Virus record (IMG/VR): IMGVR_UViG_3300020020_000055 | Coordinates: 1-47,241 of that record | Origin: a virus | DNA length: 47,241 nucleotides | Reading direction: 5' to 3' (one strand) | Part shown: piece after piece, positions 30,100 to 39,019 of the stretch | How the letters are laid out: each line of letters begins with the position of its first letter | Position numbering within the stretch: position 1 is the first letter of the stretch | Position numbers and translations under genes: made by a program | Notes under the pieces: generated by a model | Told to the model about the DNA's origin: nothing | What the model saw: the letters and a program-made list of their open reading frames with translations, nothing else | Databases searched by the model: none

Positions 30100-33000
30100 T
30101 TAGGTGCGTACGAGCTCTAACACCACGATGCCGGGCGAGCCGTCCATGCCAGCCGCACCGTTGCCGCCCGTGCCGCCCGTTGCGCTGCCTACGCCGCCGC
30201 CCGAGCCCGATCCTCCACCTGCACCGCCGCGCCCGGCCGCGCCCGTGCCCGTGCCCGTGGTCCCGTTGTTACCCGTGCCGCCGTTGCCAGCGTTGTTACC
30301 GTTGGCACCGTTGACGCCGTTGACCGCAGCGCCAGATCCCGCCCCTGTTAGTCCGGGTATAGCGTGCGATCCGATTGCGATACCCCAACCGGGCGCGCTT
30401 GTGCCGCCCGCAGCGCCCGCGCCGCCGCCCTTACGCGTTGCGTCTGCGGTGCCAGGCGAGCCGTTTACGCCGACCGTTGCGTACGTTGCGATCGCGACGC
30501 CGAACTGCGCGCTAGCTAACACGGATGAAGCGCCCGAGCCCGGCACAGATCCGCCGTTGCCGCCCGAGCCGCCGTTACCAGATCGGCCGCCGTCTGTATA
30601 TGCAGTGCCCGATGTACCAGCGCCGCGGGTACCACCTGACCCAGCACTACCGCCCGTAGAGGTGGAAATAATAGATCCGCCCGTTCCGCCGCCGCCGCCG
30701 ACCACTGAGACCTGCATAGCGCCCGCCGTGATTGCGATCGAACTTGCGCCGCCCGCGCTACCTGCGGCGCCACTTGTCCCTATGACGCCGGGCCCGCCTC
30801 CCGTGCCGGGTGACGCGTTGCCGACGCCGGCCGCGCCAACTGTTATGTCGAGCGACGTGCCCGCCGCCAAACTGTTAAGCGGAACATGTACCAGTGGACA
30901 TGAACCGCCCGCGCCGCCGCCGCCGCCGCCGCTACTCCCATCGGTACCGCCCGAAGCGCCGCCCGCGCCGCCCGCACCCGATCCGCCGCCGCCCGCGCCG
31001 CCGGCGATCAATGCGCCGACTGCTTTGTAGCCGGTTGGGATTACGTACGCACTCGTGCCCGGCGTGTCGAATATTACTTGTAGCGACGGATATGGAATCC
31101 AACCGGGCGCAAGCGTGCCCGCCGCGCCCGCTTTAGGGATCGCGTTTGCGGCCGGCGTTGCGGTCGCGACCTCGTCGGCGCCGCCGTTTTGGTGCGACGT
31201 CGCGTGCGCGCTCGGTGTGAATTCGATCGCAACCGGATCGCCCGGCGTACCTGCGTTGTACGCCGTGCCATACAACTGATTAGCCAAGTCAAACAACTGT
31301 CGGATTTTGCCGGGCGACAATCGTCGCTTCAAAAATGCGACGTATGCAATGTCGACGTTAGATGAAACCGTTGCGCCGTCGCACGCCGGAATCAAAAACG
31401 TCGACAAATTCGCGGTTAGCGGGTTGGCAGTATCCGCGCCGTAGTTCTCGGGATGCACCGCCGAGTCGGTATAAAGCGTGGTGTCGCCGACCTCGACCGA
31501 CGGGCCATACAAAGTCGCTTGCGATAAAATCGCGTGCGCGACTTGGCCCGCGAGCGTGCTCGTATTGTAGTTGCCGAGCGCGTCGACCTTGGCGCCGCCC
31601 GATATCAACGTGTCGGCCGACTCATAGTCGCCCGTAGCGACCCAAAACATTTGAGACGGCGCACCGTACGATCCCGAAAACATCACAACCGCACGACGTA
31701 CGCCGCCCGTTGGTGCGCCCGTCGAGCGCATGACCGCAAATACGCCGCCGTAATCACCCGCGACTAACGGCTCGGCTAGCGTACCTTGCAACCCTTCGAT
31801 ACCCGCGAGCGTGCAGCTAATCGATCCGCGGCCGCCAAAGTTTGGATCGCTCGGGTTGAAGCGCGGCCGCGTGCCCGCATTGAATGCGCTAGCGACCGAC
31901 CCGTTGACCAAGCCCTTGATCGAATCGAGCTCGCCCGCGATTACATCACGCGAGGTCGCTATATCAAAATCCCAAATTTCGGCCGACTCGGGCCGCAGTA
32001 ATTCGGTAATCGATAGCGCGTTGGCGGCTTGACCTCGGTACATGCCGCCCGAGTACGTGACAAGCAATACCGACTTAGACCACTCGTCGAGGTCGTATAA
32101 ATCCGGCCGCTCATCAGGATCGGGACCTTCGAACCAAGTAATGTTAGTCGCGCCGCGCGCCTTGATTCGCGGTGCGTCGGCTTCAAGCGAGCCGCGTTGA
32201 TTGACCAGTGTTAGCCTGCATTCTTCGACGTCATACCCGAATTCGGTTTGACCATTGAATTGCATACCCTGGATATAAAACGAGTCGGCGGTAATCGTCG
32301 GCGTGGTTTGCTTGAGCAAACTAGTAGTTACTGCCTCGGTATACGATTGGCCCGTAATCGACATAATGTTGCCGCCCGGGTTGGGCGACTCGGTTATGAT
32401 GCACGCCGGCGTTGGCGCGTATGGGATCAATGTCCCGCCGCCCTGAAACATCGCGCAATGGATCTCGAATTGGTTGTATCCGCCGCCCAATTCGATCGAA
32501 TGCTCGCGACAATTGTTCCACTGACAAAACGCAAATAACCCTTGCGTAAAGTCTCGGATACGCGTGCCGATCTCACACGACGCAAAGTGACACCGCTCAA
32601 ATATGGTGTTTTGAATATTGGAGTATCCGGCCTCGGATCCCTCCATGTACACGGCATAGCCGCCCGCGCCCGTCATGCCCTCGAAACTGCAATCACTGAC
32701 TTTTGACAACAACATTTGGCGGACTAACAAGCCGGTCGCCGCGCCACCGAGCTCTTGTTGGACAGTCAAGTCGGCGATGCCGCCGCCAATAAAAAACGTG
32801 TCGACGTCGGCCACTGTGATCTCGATACACGCGCCCGTGTGCGCCGCATCCCATTGCAACACGGTCGCAAACTTGCCCGAGCCGACCAGTCGAAACTCTT
32901 TACCCGAACCGAGTGCGGGCAACTCCAAGGTCGCGGCCATCGGCCAAATGCCACGCGGCACGACCACGCCGCCGCCGCGCTCCAACGTGCCCGCGTACGC

Positions 33001-33492
33001 AACCGCGAGGTTTAGAGCCGCCTCAAAATTGCCCGTCGTCAACGCGCCGTCGGGCGCAAACGCCGACACTTGAATCCATGGCGTATCAAATCGCGGATCG
33101 TCACCCGCCGCGAGGTCGCCCGATCCCGGCCCAATCGACGGCATGCCGTGCGCGTGGTCGGATCGTGCAACCGACGCGGCCGCGCCCGGGTTGGCGATCA
33201 TACCGAGCACCAAATCGATCGGCGTACCGACGGCGAGCCCGTGCGTATGGTCGCCGTGCGCCGCCAAGCCCGACGAGCCAACCGCCGACACGCCGCCGAG
33301 CGCAACCGCGGGCGGCGCCGAGTCGGTGAGCGATGCGCCCATGGTCGACTCCAAAAACCGCGCGGCCGTTGGTGACACTTGGGTCAACACGTATCCGGTC
33401 GATCCGGCCGGAAATGCCGACACGTCAATGTCAACCGTGAGCGTACGCAACGCGCGGGCGACACCACTAACTAATGGGTCGAGAAATGACAT
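30100..33492 (-). CDS. Large tail adhesin: beta-helix, LamG-like domain and glycine-rich tip
   Basis: An 1130-aa tail spike or fibre protein, probably the receptor-binding protein. The N-terminal 130 residues hold two HxH motifs (AAHGDHTHGLAVG and ARSDHAHGMPSI) typical of fibre attachment regions. About residues 135-480 read as a right-handed beta-helix of the pectate-lyase type. About 490-740 look like a concanavalin/LamG domain. After ATSHQNGGADEV (about 765) and a small beta domain comes a tip of roughly 300 residues that is mostly Gly, Ala and Ser (GGAGGGGSGAGG and similar), ending GIVVLELVRT. Glycine-rich tips are known from T-even-type adhesins, where they bind host surface proteins. 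Confidence 0.85.
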   Translation of the reverse strand: MSFLDPLVSGVARALRTLTVDIDVSAFPAGSTGYVLTQVSPTAARFLESTMGASLTDSAPPAVALGGVSAVGSSGLAAHGDHTHGLAVGTPIDLVLGMIANPGAAASVARSDHAHGMPSIGPGSGDLAAGDDPRFDTPWIQVSAFAPDGALTTGNFEAALNLAVAYAGTLERGGGVVVPRGIWPMAATLELPALGSGKEFRLVGSGKFATVLQWDAAHTGACIEITVADVDTFFIGGGIADLTVQQELGGAATGLLVRQMLLSKVSDCSFEGMTGAGGYAVYMEGSEAGYSNIQNTIFERCHFASCEIGTRIRDFTQGLFAFCQWNNCREHSIELGGGYNQFEIHCAMFQGGGTLIPYAPTPACIITESPNPGGNIMSITGQSYTEAVTTSLLKQTTPTITADSFYIQGMQFNGQTEFGYDVEECRLTLVNQRGSLEADAPRIKARGATNITWFEGPDPDERPDLYDLDEWSKSVLLVTYSGGMYRGQAANALSITELLRPESAEIWDFDIATSRDVIAGELDSIKGLVNGSVASAFNAGTRPRFNPSDPNFGGRGSISCTLAGIEGLQGTLAEPLVAGDYGGVFAVMRSTGAPTGGVRRAVVMFSGSYGAPSQMFWVATGDYESADTLISGGAKVDALGNYNTSTLAGQVAHAILSQATLYGPSVEVGDTTLYTDSAVHPENYGADTANPLTANLSTFLIPACDGATVSSNVDIAYVAFLKRRLSPGKIRQLFDLANQLYGTAYNAGTPGDPVAIEFTPSAHATSHQNGGADEVATATPAANAIPKAGAAGTLAPGWIPYPSLQVIFDTPGTSAYVIPTGYKAVGALIAGGAGGGGSGAGGAGGASGGTDGSSGGGGGGAGGSCPLVHVPLNSLAAGTSLDITVGAAGVGNASPGTGGGPGVIGTSGAAGSAGGASSIAITAGAMQVSVVGGGGGTGGSIISTSTGGSAGSGGTRGAGTSGTAYTDGGRSGNGGSGGNGGSVPGSGASSVLASAQFGVAIATYATVGVNGSPGTADATRKGGGAGAAGGTSAPGWGIAIGSHAIPGLTGAGSGAAVNGVNGANGNNAGNGGTGNNGTTGTGTGAAGRGGAGGGSGSGGGVGSATGGTGGNGAAGMDGSPGIVVLELVRT

Positions 33493-33510
33493 AGTAAATT
33501 GGCCTCGGCG

Positions 33511-34473
33511 TTATCGGTTGGTGAGCCCGGGATCGGCGTAAATCAGACGCAGTGCATACAGTCGGTTTCCGGTCGCGCCTAACAAAACAGTCAACTTGAA
33601 CTCTTCCGTTAGGTTGTCTACGGGCACCGATGGAATCGTAACCGTAGTGATCACGGCGTCGGTCGCGTGCGTCGTGCTCACTGTCGTTACGATGTTGGAG
33701 CCAAACGACGGCGGCGTTTGCGGCGTGGTATTCCAATCGATCGACCGACCAAACAATGACAATTGGTTGGCCGACGCGGGCGCAAACGAGATCATACGGG
33801 CTTGACTCAGCACCGCGCCGTCGGGCGTGCGGATCGGAAAATCGATCAACCCAACGCCGCCGCCCGTTTGCTCCCAATAGTCGGCGTCGAGCTCGGTGTT
33901 AGCCGCATCGCGCGATATGCCCTCGGCGATTGGCACCACGCGCTCGACAAACGACGGGCTTATGTACTCGACGATCCGCGTGTTGTTTTGCAACCGCAAG
34001 TTGCCCGCGGTCGCCGTAATGGTCGTCGCCGCGGTGACCGTGCCCGTCGACACAACCGTTGCACCTTGTACTTGCGCGGTCGCGGCCAGCGATCCGGTTA
34101 TGTTTAGGTTGTTATCAAGTTGGCTCGTACCGAGTACGTGCAATGCGCCAACGGTCGTCACACCCGTGACCGCGAGCGTATTGGCAAACGCAACCGCGCC
34201 GCTTGCGTTTAGCGTGGTGACGGTCGCGGCCAGCGATTGGAATGCGCCCGCGCTTACGGTCAATCCCGCGCTAAACACTTGGAGCGCGGTAAAGTTGTTG
34301 GCGATGTTGGTACGTGCCGCGACGTCGGTCACCGCCTTGAGTGCGCGGGATCGATTGGCCAACCCTTGAGCTATCGCGGTCACAACCTCGGCCGCGTCAA
34401 CCATAGTGTCGACGCCGTCGGGCACGGTAATCGTCGGCGTGAACGTTGCAACTTCTGTAATTACATGTGCCAT
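33511..34473 (-). CDS. Tail fibre or fibre-trunk protein
   Basis: A 320-aa protein. The middle is made of short beta-type repeats rich in Thr, Val, Ala and Asn (VSAGAFQSLAATVTTLNASG, then AVAFANTLAVTGVTTVGAL), typical of a trimeric fibre shaft. The C-terminal 120 residues look globular. ATG 34471-34473 is 5 nt after the previous stop. It may connect the baseplate to the large adhesin. Confidence 0.68.
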   Translation of the reverse strand: MAHVITEVATFTPTITVPDGVDTMVDAAEVVTAIAQGLANRSRALKAVTDVAARTNIANNFTALQVFSAGLTVSAGAFQSLAATVTTLNASGAVAFANTLAVTGVTTVGALHVLGTSQLDNNLNITGSLAATAQVQGATVVSTGTVTAATTITATAGNLRLQNNTRIVEYISPSFVERVVPIAEGISRDAANTELDADYWEQTGGGVGLIDFPIRTPDGAVLSQARMISFAPASANQLSLFGRSIDWNTTPQTPPSFGSNIVTTVSTTHATDAVITTVTIPSVPVDNLTEEFKLTVLLGATGNRLYALRLIYADPGLTNR

Positions 34474-34478
34474 GGTTG

Positions 34479-35138
34479 TTATGCACTCACTATGGGAATG
34501 ACCGCGGCCGATCCGGCCGAGTTCCAAGTATCAGTAGAATTCCAAGGGCGATCGGGCGGGTAATCCCAAAGTCGGCCGCCCGTTGGCAACACAATCAACA
34601 ACCCTAAACAGTGCGCCGCAATCCATTCGCGCGGGATAATCGCGAGATCGACGGCGTCTGATATGTCGTAATCGTCGGTAAAATAAATCAGCGCCCAACG
34701 CGACCAATAGTCATTGTCGGGCATAGACGGTACGTCGGTCGTAATCGTGCCGTCGGGCATCATTACAAACCGACGACCCGATACATACCAAAAGTCGATA
34801 CGGAAGTTGTTAGGCGCATAGTGCGCGTACAATTGTTCTAACAGCGCATAGGGCCCGCCGCGGCGCCTATGATCCTCAAACCAGCGCCGCAACCGCGCCG
34901 CATAGTTTTCGTCCGACTCGGTGAGCCCGCGTCGGATCCGTCGCTCGCGACCAATGTTGGGTAGCGACTCGGCGGTATACACATTTGGAAAGCGTAGCTT
35001 GACGCCCGCGTTGACCGCGTCGCCCGCCGCGTCGATTTGCACCGCGAGCGCATACAGGATTCGCCATGCCGTACCGAGTTGAAGCCAAGGCGGCGTAATC
35101 CGTTTGAGTGTGTCGCGAAACGTTATGATCTCGGTCAT
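34479..35138 (-). CDS. Baseplate/tail protein I-like
   Basis: A 219-aa protein in the P2 gpI position, just after the J-like protein. It starts with a helical region (LKRITPPWLQLGTAWRILYA), has an Arg-rich middle (NIGRERRIRRGLTESDENYA), and ends in a beta-rich part. It probably helps fix fibres to the baseplate rim. Overlaps the J-like stop by 4 nt. Confidence 0.72.
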   Translation of the reverse strand: MTEIITFRDTLKRITPPWLQLGTAWRILYALAVQIDAAGDAVNAGVKLRFPNVYTAESLPNIGRERRIRRGLTESDENYAARLRRWFEDHRRRGGPYALLEQLYAHYAPNNFRIDFWYVSGRRFVMMPDGTITTDVPSMPDNDYWSRWALIYFTDDYDISDAVDLAIIPREWIAAHCLGLLIVLPTGGRLWDYPPDRPWNSTDTWNSAGSAAVIPIVSA

Positions 35139-36313
35139 GACACAACGTACCCCTCGGGCGGCGGCACTTGGTTGATCGCCGTCGCGGTGACGAGGCCGAG
35201 CATGGGTACACCCGTCAACCCGGGCTCGACGTCGAGCGCGGGCGCGGTGACGACGACGTGAAAGATTTGGGTGAGCGCCGCACCGATCGCAGTGCGTATG
35301 CCGTCGACAAACACCTTACCCGGATCCGAGCCGATGATATTGCCGCCGATTGGTTGCGCGGCCATAAACGCGCTCAACGCGCTACCGATAGCCGACTCGA
35401 TTTGCGTGGGTGTTAGGCCCGACGTGTTGTACATCCATACCGAATACGTGACGGGTATAATTACCGCGGTTGCGGTATCGACGATCGCAGTGATGGCTTG
35501 CGGCGCCGCATAGCGTTGCACCGCGTCGTCGGCGATTACCAAGTCGGTCGGCGGTACCTCGCCCGATGCGGTCGCGGCATAAATGAAAACCCGCCCGTAG
35601 CCATCGGCTTGCAAACGTATGCGGGTAATCCCGAGCGAGCTACCGTCGGCGCGTACCGCGTTATGCAGCGCGGCCGTGTACGCATCCCATGGACCCATAG
35701 GGCTTAGCGCGCCCAAGGTCTCACTACACCGAGCACGTAACGCCGCATCGCCCTCGGCGTCGAGCCCGACCAGCGAGCTCGGGTTGGTGACCGTGACACC
35801 GGTCAAGCCCGCGGTTACGACTTGGGTGAGCGTGCCCGGGTTAGACGTCGAATCGGATCCGGCCTCGACGGCCGCAAGTGCAATCTCATAGTTGATTGCG
35901 CCCGGGTTGATTACGATTGCGGCGGTGTTGCGAAACGTCGCGCCCGTGTTGACATTGGCAATGACCAAGTCGTCGGGATCAAGCGCGTACACCGCGCCCG
36001 ATGAATTGGACACTAGCAGCGTACCCGATGCAAATGACGCGGGTATGCGGTCGACGTTGTATACTTGTTTCGCGACGATCGTAAGCCACGCACCGGCCGA
36101 CATAGCCAGGAATCCCGAGCGAGCGATCAACGCCATCAGCTGCGAAAACGCGGCGAGCACGACCGACACGCCAACGATCATCGTACGTACGACCGAGCCC
36201 GACGACCATGCGGTTGTGTCGACGCCGACCGACGCGAGGATATTGTAAATCGACGCTTGCACCTCTTGACGGGTGACCGGCGTCGTTAGGTCTTGAATGG
36301 TGAGGCTAGCCAT
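35135..36313 (-). CDS. Baseplate J-like protein
   Basis: A 392-aa baseplate wedge protein of the gpJ/gp47 family. Signals: LTIQDLTTPVTRQEVQASIY at the start, AMSAGAWLTIVAKQVYNVDR around residue 72, a strand-rich middle, and GDAALRARCSETLGALSPMG around residue 193, which is typical of the family. It lies between the gp25-like and gpI-like genes, the canonical order of contractile-tail baseplates. Confidence 0.88.
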   Translation of the reverse strand: MASLTIQDLTTPVTRQEVQASIYNILASVGVDTTAWSSGSVVRTMIVGVSVVLAAFSQLMALIARSGFLAMSAGAWLTIVAKQVYNVDRIPASFASGTLLVSNSSGAVYALDPDDLVIANVNTGATFRNTAAIVINPGAINYEIALAAVEAGSDSTSNPGTLTQVVTAGLTGVTVTNPSSLVGLDAEGDAALRARCSETLGALSPMGPWDAYTAALHNAVRADGSSLGITRIRLQADGYGRVFIYAATASGEVPPTDLVIADDAVQRYAAPQAITAIVDTATAVIIPVTYSVWMYNTSGLTPTQIESAIGSALSAFMAAQPIGGNIIGSDPGKVFVDGIRTAIGAALTQIFHVVVTAPALDVEPGLTGVPMLGLVTATAINQVPPPEGYVVS

Positions 36314-36782
36314 TTTTATCGATGCTTTCGACCAGCGCGATACCGTCGGCGGTCACGAAAAATACGAGCGCAAACGGCCCGTCGCTCGACTGTAAGGTGA
36401 GTGTCAGATTTACGGTCAATTGACCGTTGGTATAAGTGACCGAGCACGACGCGTCGGCAACCCGCGAATCCTTCATAGCCTCGCCCCGCACCGAGGCGGC
36501 GAGCCCGCGCAACTCATCCAACGTCGCACCACGCGAGCAATACGCGCGTAAGTCGAATCCGTAGTTTTGGTCGTCGAGCACACCGCCGCGCGGCGTAATG
36601 AGTCGACGCATAATGGCTTGCCCAACGGCCGTGACACTAAGCGGGTCGACCTCGGCGAGGTCGGGCGTTACATCCATTACGCATGCCAAGTCGACGCCGT
36701 ACCCGAGTGCGAGCGGCGCGGCACGGTCGGCCACGGGCACCAACGCGATCTCGGCCGCTATAAGGTCAAGTGTTAGACTCAT
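36306..36782 (-). CDS. Baseplate wedge protein, gp25/gpW-like
   Basis: A 158-aa protein with LACVMDVTPDLAEVDPLSVT, AIMRRLITPRGGVLDDQNYG and then a conserved strand region. This is the gp25-like pattern, in which a short domain joins the sheath to the baseplate wedge. The start is set by an ATGA overlap with the gene before it, not the longer frame to 36818. Confidence 0.78.
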   Translation of the reverse strand: MSLTLDLIAAEIALVPVADRAAPLALGYGVDLACVMDVTPDLAEVDPLSVTAVGQAIMRRLITPRGGVLDDQNYGFDLRAYCSRGATLDELRGLAASVRGEAMKDSRVADASCSVTYTNGQLTVNLTLTLQSSDGPFALVFFVTADGIALVESIDKNG

Positions 36783-37300
36783 GGCGTAACCTTTACGATT
36801 TGACCGAGCGCCGACCACGCACCCGAGATCGATGTAACGAGCACCAACGCGTCGACGTGCCCGCTCGGGTAGTCACCAACAATCGCCGCGCCTATCTCGC
36901 CGCCCGCCGAGGTCGCATCGCCGTCGTACGCATATCCAATCAAGCCCGCGACCGCGAGCGGTGCGACGAGCGCGACGAGCGCGTCGAGTTGGAGCTCAAC
37001 CGCGACCGCTTGCGCTTGGAGCTCGGCGAGCTGCGCCGACACGATTGCGATTTGAGCTGCGATTGTGGGTTGCGGTATGCCCGATGTAATCGCGAGTTGG
37101 ATACCCGCGACGGTTGCTTGGGCGACCGCGAGGTCGGCCGCAAAATTCACCTCAACGGGTGTAAACGCCGCGAGCGCCGCGATCCGCGCTTGGATATCCG
37201 GCAACGCACCCGTAATGCCTGCGATGCCCGCGGTGACCGCGAGCTCGCACCCGGGCACGGCCGCGCCGACTGTCAGTGCGCCGAGGTTGGCGATCGTCAT
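36779..37300 (-). CDS. Baseplate-associated hypothetical protein
   Basis: A 173-aa protein: alanine-rich helices, probably a coiled coil (AAQIAIVSAQLAELQAQAVA, then VELQLDALVAL), then a small beta domain (LIGYAYDGDATSAGGEIGAA). ATGA overlaps at both ends tie it to the hub/spike and gp25-like genes. The role is unknown; a hub or spike partner is likely from position. Confidence 0.68.
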   Translation of the reverse strand: MTIANLGALTVGAAVPGCELAVTAGIAGITGALPDIQARIAALAAFTPVEVNFAADLAVAQATVAGIQLAITSGIPQPTIAAQIAIVSAQLAELQAQAVAVELQLDALVALVAPLAVAGLIGYAYDGDATSAGGEIGAAIVGDYPSGHVDALVLVTSISGAWSALGQIVKVTP

Positions 37301-38493
37301 GCGATTTGCACCTTGGCGGATCCGCCCGTAATGACACCAACCGCTTTGCTGGTGACAAACGTAATCACGCCCGACGCGGGCGAGCCGCCGATCGTTCCAC
37401 TGAATACCGCGGGCGGCAGTAACACCTCGACCGCGTCGTTTTGGCGTGCGGCTTGCGGGCCGACGTCGCCGCCTATCACTAGCTCGACGGGTGTAAAACC
37501 ATCGGCGCCATACGGCGCAAACGCGGTGACGATTGGTTGCGCGCGGTTGCCCTCGACGAATTGTACTAACACCTCGCCGCCGGGCGCAGCGTCGCCGTGT
37601 ACGCCCGATACGCCGGGCCACGATGTTATATACGTAAGGTCGGGCAAACCCGCGCCCGGGTTGACTGACTGCAAATCAAGTCGGCCGTCGCCAAGTTGAC
37701 TAACGATGCGGTACCTATAAATACCGTACAACCGCTCGGCGACGACACGGCGTACGAGCGCCGTGATTAGACCAGCGAGCCGCCCGGGTTGTTGGGCGAC
37801 GCCGCCGAGCCAAGCGCGCACCTTGAGCGCCGAGTTGCCGTCGGCGGTGATTTCTAGCTCGCGCACGGTCGCGGGCGCGTCGAGCCCATTGGTGAGCGTC
37901 GAGCCGATTACGACCGAGCCCGCGTCGTCGACCGATAGCTCGGCCGTGTTTTCGCGCGGGTCGTATTCGAGTACCTGGTACGTGTTGACGTCGGGCGTCG
38001 AGGTCGGCCGCGCGCCAACGTGCGTCACACCCGCATAGTCGACGTACCAAGCGACGCCGGGCCCAATCGCGTTGGTGAGCGCGACCGAGGCGGGCTCGGC
38101 TTGGCGGGCATAGTCGCGCCCAATGCGCGTCGACGCGGGCTCAAACGAACCGACCGACTCGCCGAGCATGGTTGCGAGGTCGTCGACGACCAACCGCGCC
38201 TTGACGCCCGCGTCATTGTGGTACGAGCGCGTCGCGACGACGTCGCCCCACGCACCCGCGCCGCCGACGATCCGCGCGAATCGCTGCAACCCTTGGGTAC
38301 CGTCGGCCGCCTCGGCGACGACGCCAACAAACGACGTCGACCCAATGCGTATCGTCACGCGCTCGGGCGGCACGGGTAACGGCTCGTCGTCGTTTAGATG
38401 CACCCATGCCTGCCAAGGGCCGACGTAGCCGACCAGCAAACGAACCGACGCCGCCTCGCGGCCGTCGACTGTCACGTATGCGGGCTCGGTCAT
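37297..38493 (-). CDS. Baseplate hub protein with OB-type spike domain
   Basis: A 398-aa protein. The first 220 residues resemble late-control gpD/gp27-like hub domains (VTIRIGSTSFVGVVAEAADG). From about residue 265 an OB-like gpV/gp5 region follows: YRYRIVSQLGDGRLDLQSVN, then SGVHGDAAPGGEVLVQFVEG. Hub and spike base thus appear joined in one protein. It pierces or anchors the tail tube at the baseplate centre. Coupled to both neighbours by overlaps. Confidence 0.72.
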   Translation of the reverse strand: MTEPAYVTVDGREAASVRLLVGYVGPWQAWVHLNDDEPLPVPPERVTIRIGSTSFVGVVAEAADGTQGLQRFARIVGGAGAWGDVVATRSYHNDAGVKARLVVDDLATMLGESVGSFEPASTRIGRDYARQAEPASVALTNAIGPGVAWYVDYAGVTHVGARPTSTPDVNTYQVLEYDPRENTAELSVDDAGSVVIGSTLTNGLDAPATVRELEITADGNSALKVRAWLGGVAQQPGRLAGLITALVRRVVAERLYGIYRYRIVSQLGDGRLDLQSVNPGAGLPDLTYITSWPGVSGVHGDAAPGGEVLVQFVEGNRAQPIVTAFAPYGADGFTPVELVIGGDVGPQAARQNDAVEVLLPPAVFSGTIGGSPASGVITFVTSKAVGVITGGSAKVQIA

Positions 38494-39014
38494 GGGTTAC
38501 CCGGATCGGTTGCGAGCGCGTTGAATTGCTCGGTGAGTCGGCCGAGTACGAGATCCCAAGGATCCTCGGGCGTCGCCTCGGATCCGTCGACCTTGGCCTT
38601 ACCCGGGCGCGGCGTGCGCCATTCAATGCACGACACGACGATCGACCAAACGCCGTCTTGTACTTGCTCGGGCGCGGCAACATCCTCGATTACTAAGTGT
38701 TGTATCCCAACCTCGTTTAGTACCGGGTGCACTACGTCTAGACCGCGAATCAATTGCCCGAGCGGCGGGCGGATTAGCAATCCGCGAAAGGACTCCCATT
38801 CAGCCCAATGCTGCACGGTCCAAAGGGTAAAATTGAGCTTGAAATGTGAGAGTTTGCGGCCGCGGAACACTAACAACGCGCCCGACATGGCATAGCTCGC
38901 GAGCTCGTCCCATTTATACCCGCTCGACGCGCCTAACACCTCGACGAGGCCGGGCGACGGACGGCCGCCGAGCGTGAGTCGGTCGGTCGGTTGGGTGATT
39001 GGATTCCAAGCCAT
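38490..39014 (-). CDS. Tail/baseplate protein after the tape measure
   Basis: A 174-aa protein with MAWNPITQPTDRLTLGGRPS, TLWTVQHWAEWESFRGLLI and a beta-rich second half. It occupies the place of the LysM/gp53-like or hub-adaptor proteins in contractile tails, but I see no LysM motif. Five nt separate it from the tape-measure stop. Confidence 0.65.
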   Translation of the reverse strand: MAWNPITQPTDRLTLGGRPSPGLVEVLGASSGYKWDELASYAMSGALLVFRGRKLSHFKLNFTLWTVQHWAEWESFRGLLIRPPLGQLIRGLDVVHPVLNEVGIQHLVIEDVAAPEQVQDGVWSIVVSCIEWRTPRPGKAKVDGSEATPEDPWDLVLGRLTEQFNALATDPGNP

Positions 39015-39019
39015 GGGTG

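Noticed and set aside
30104-31030. Long plus-strand Pro/Ala-rich frame (308 aa)
   Set aside because: It is the antisense shadow of the glycine-rich adhesin tip: GGN codons read backwards give proline and alanine. No start signal and no folded segment.
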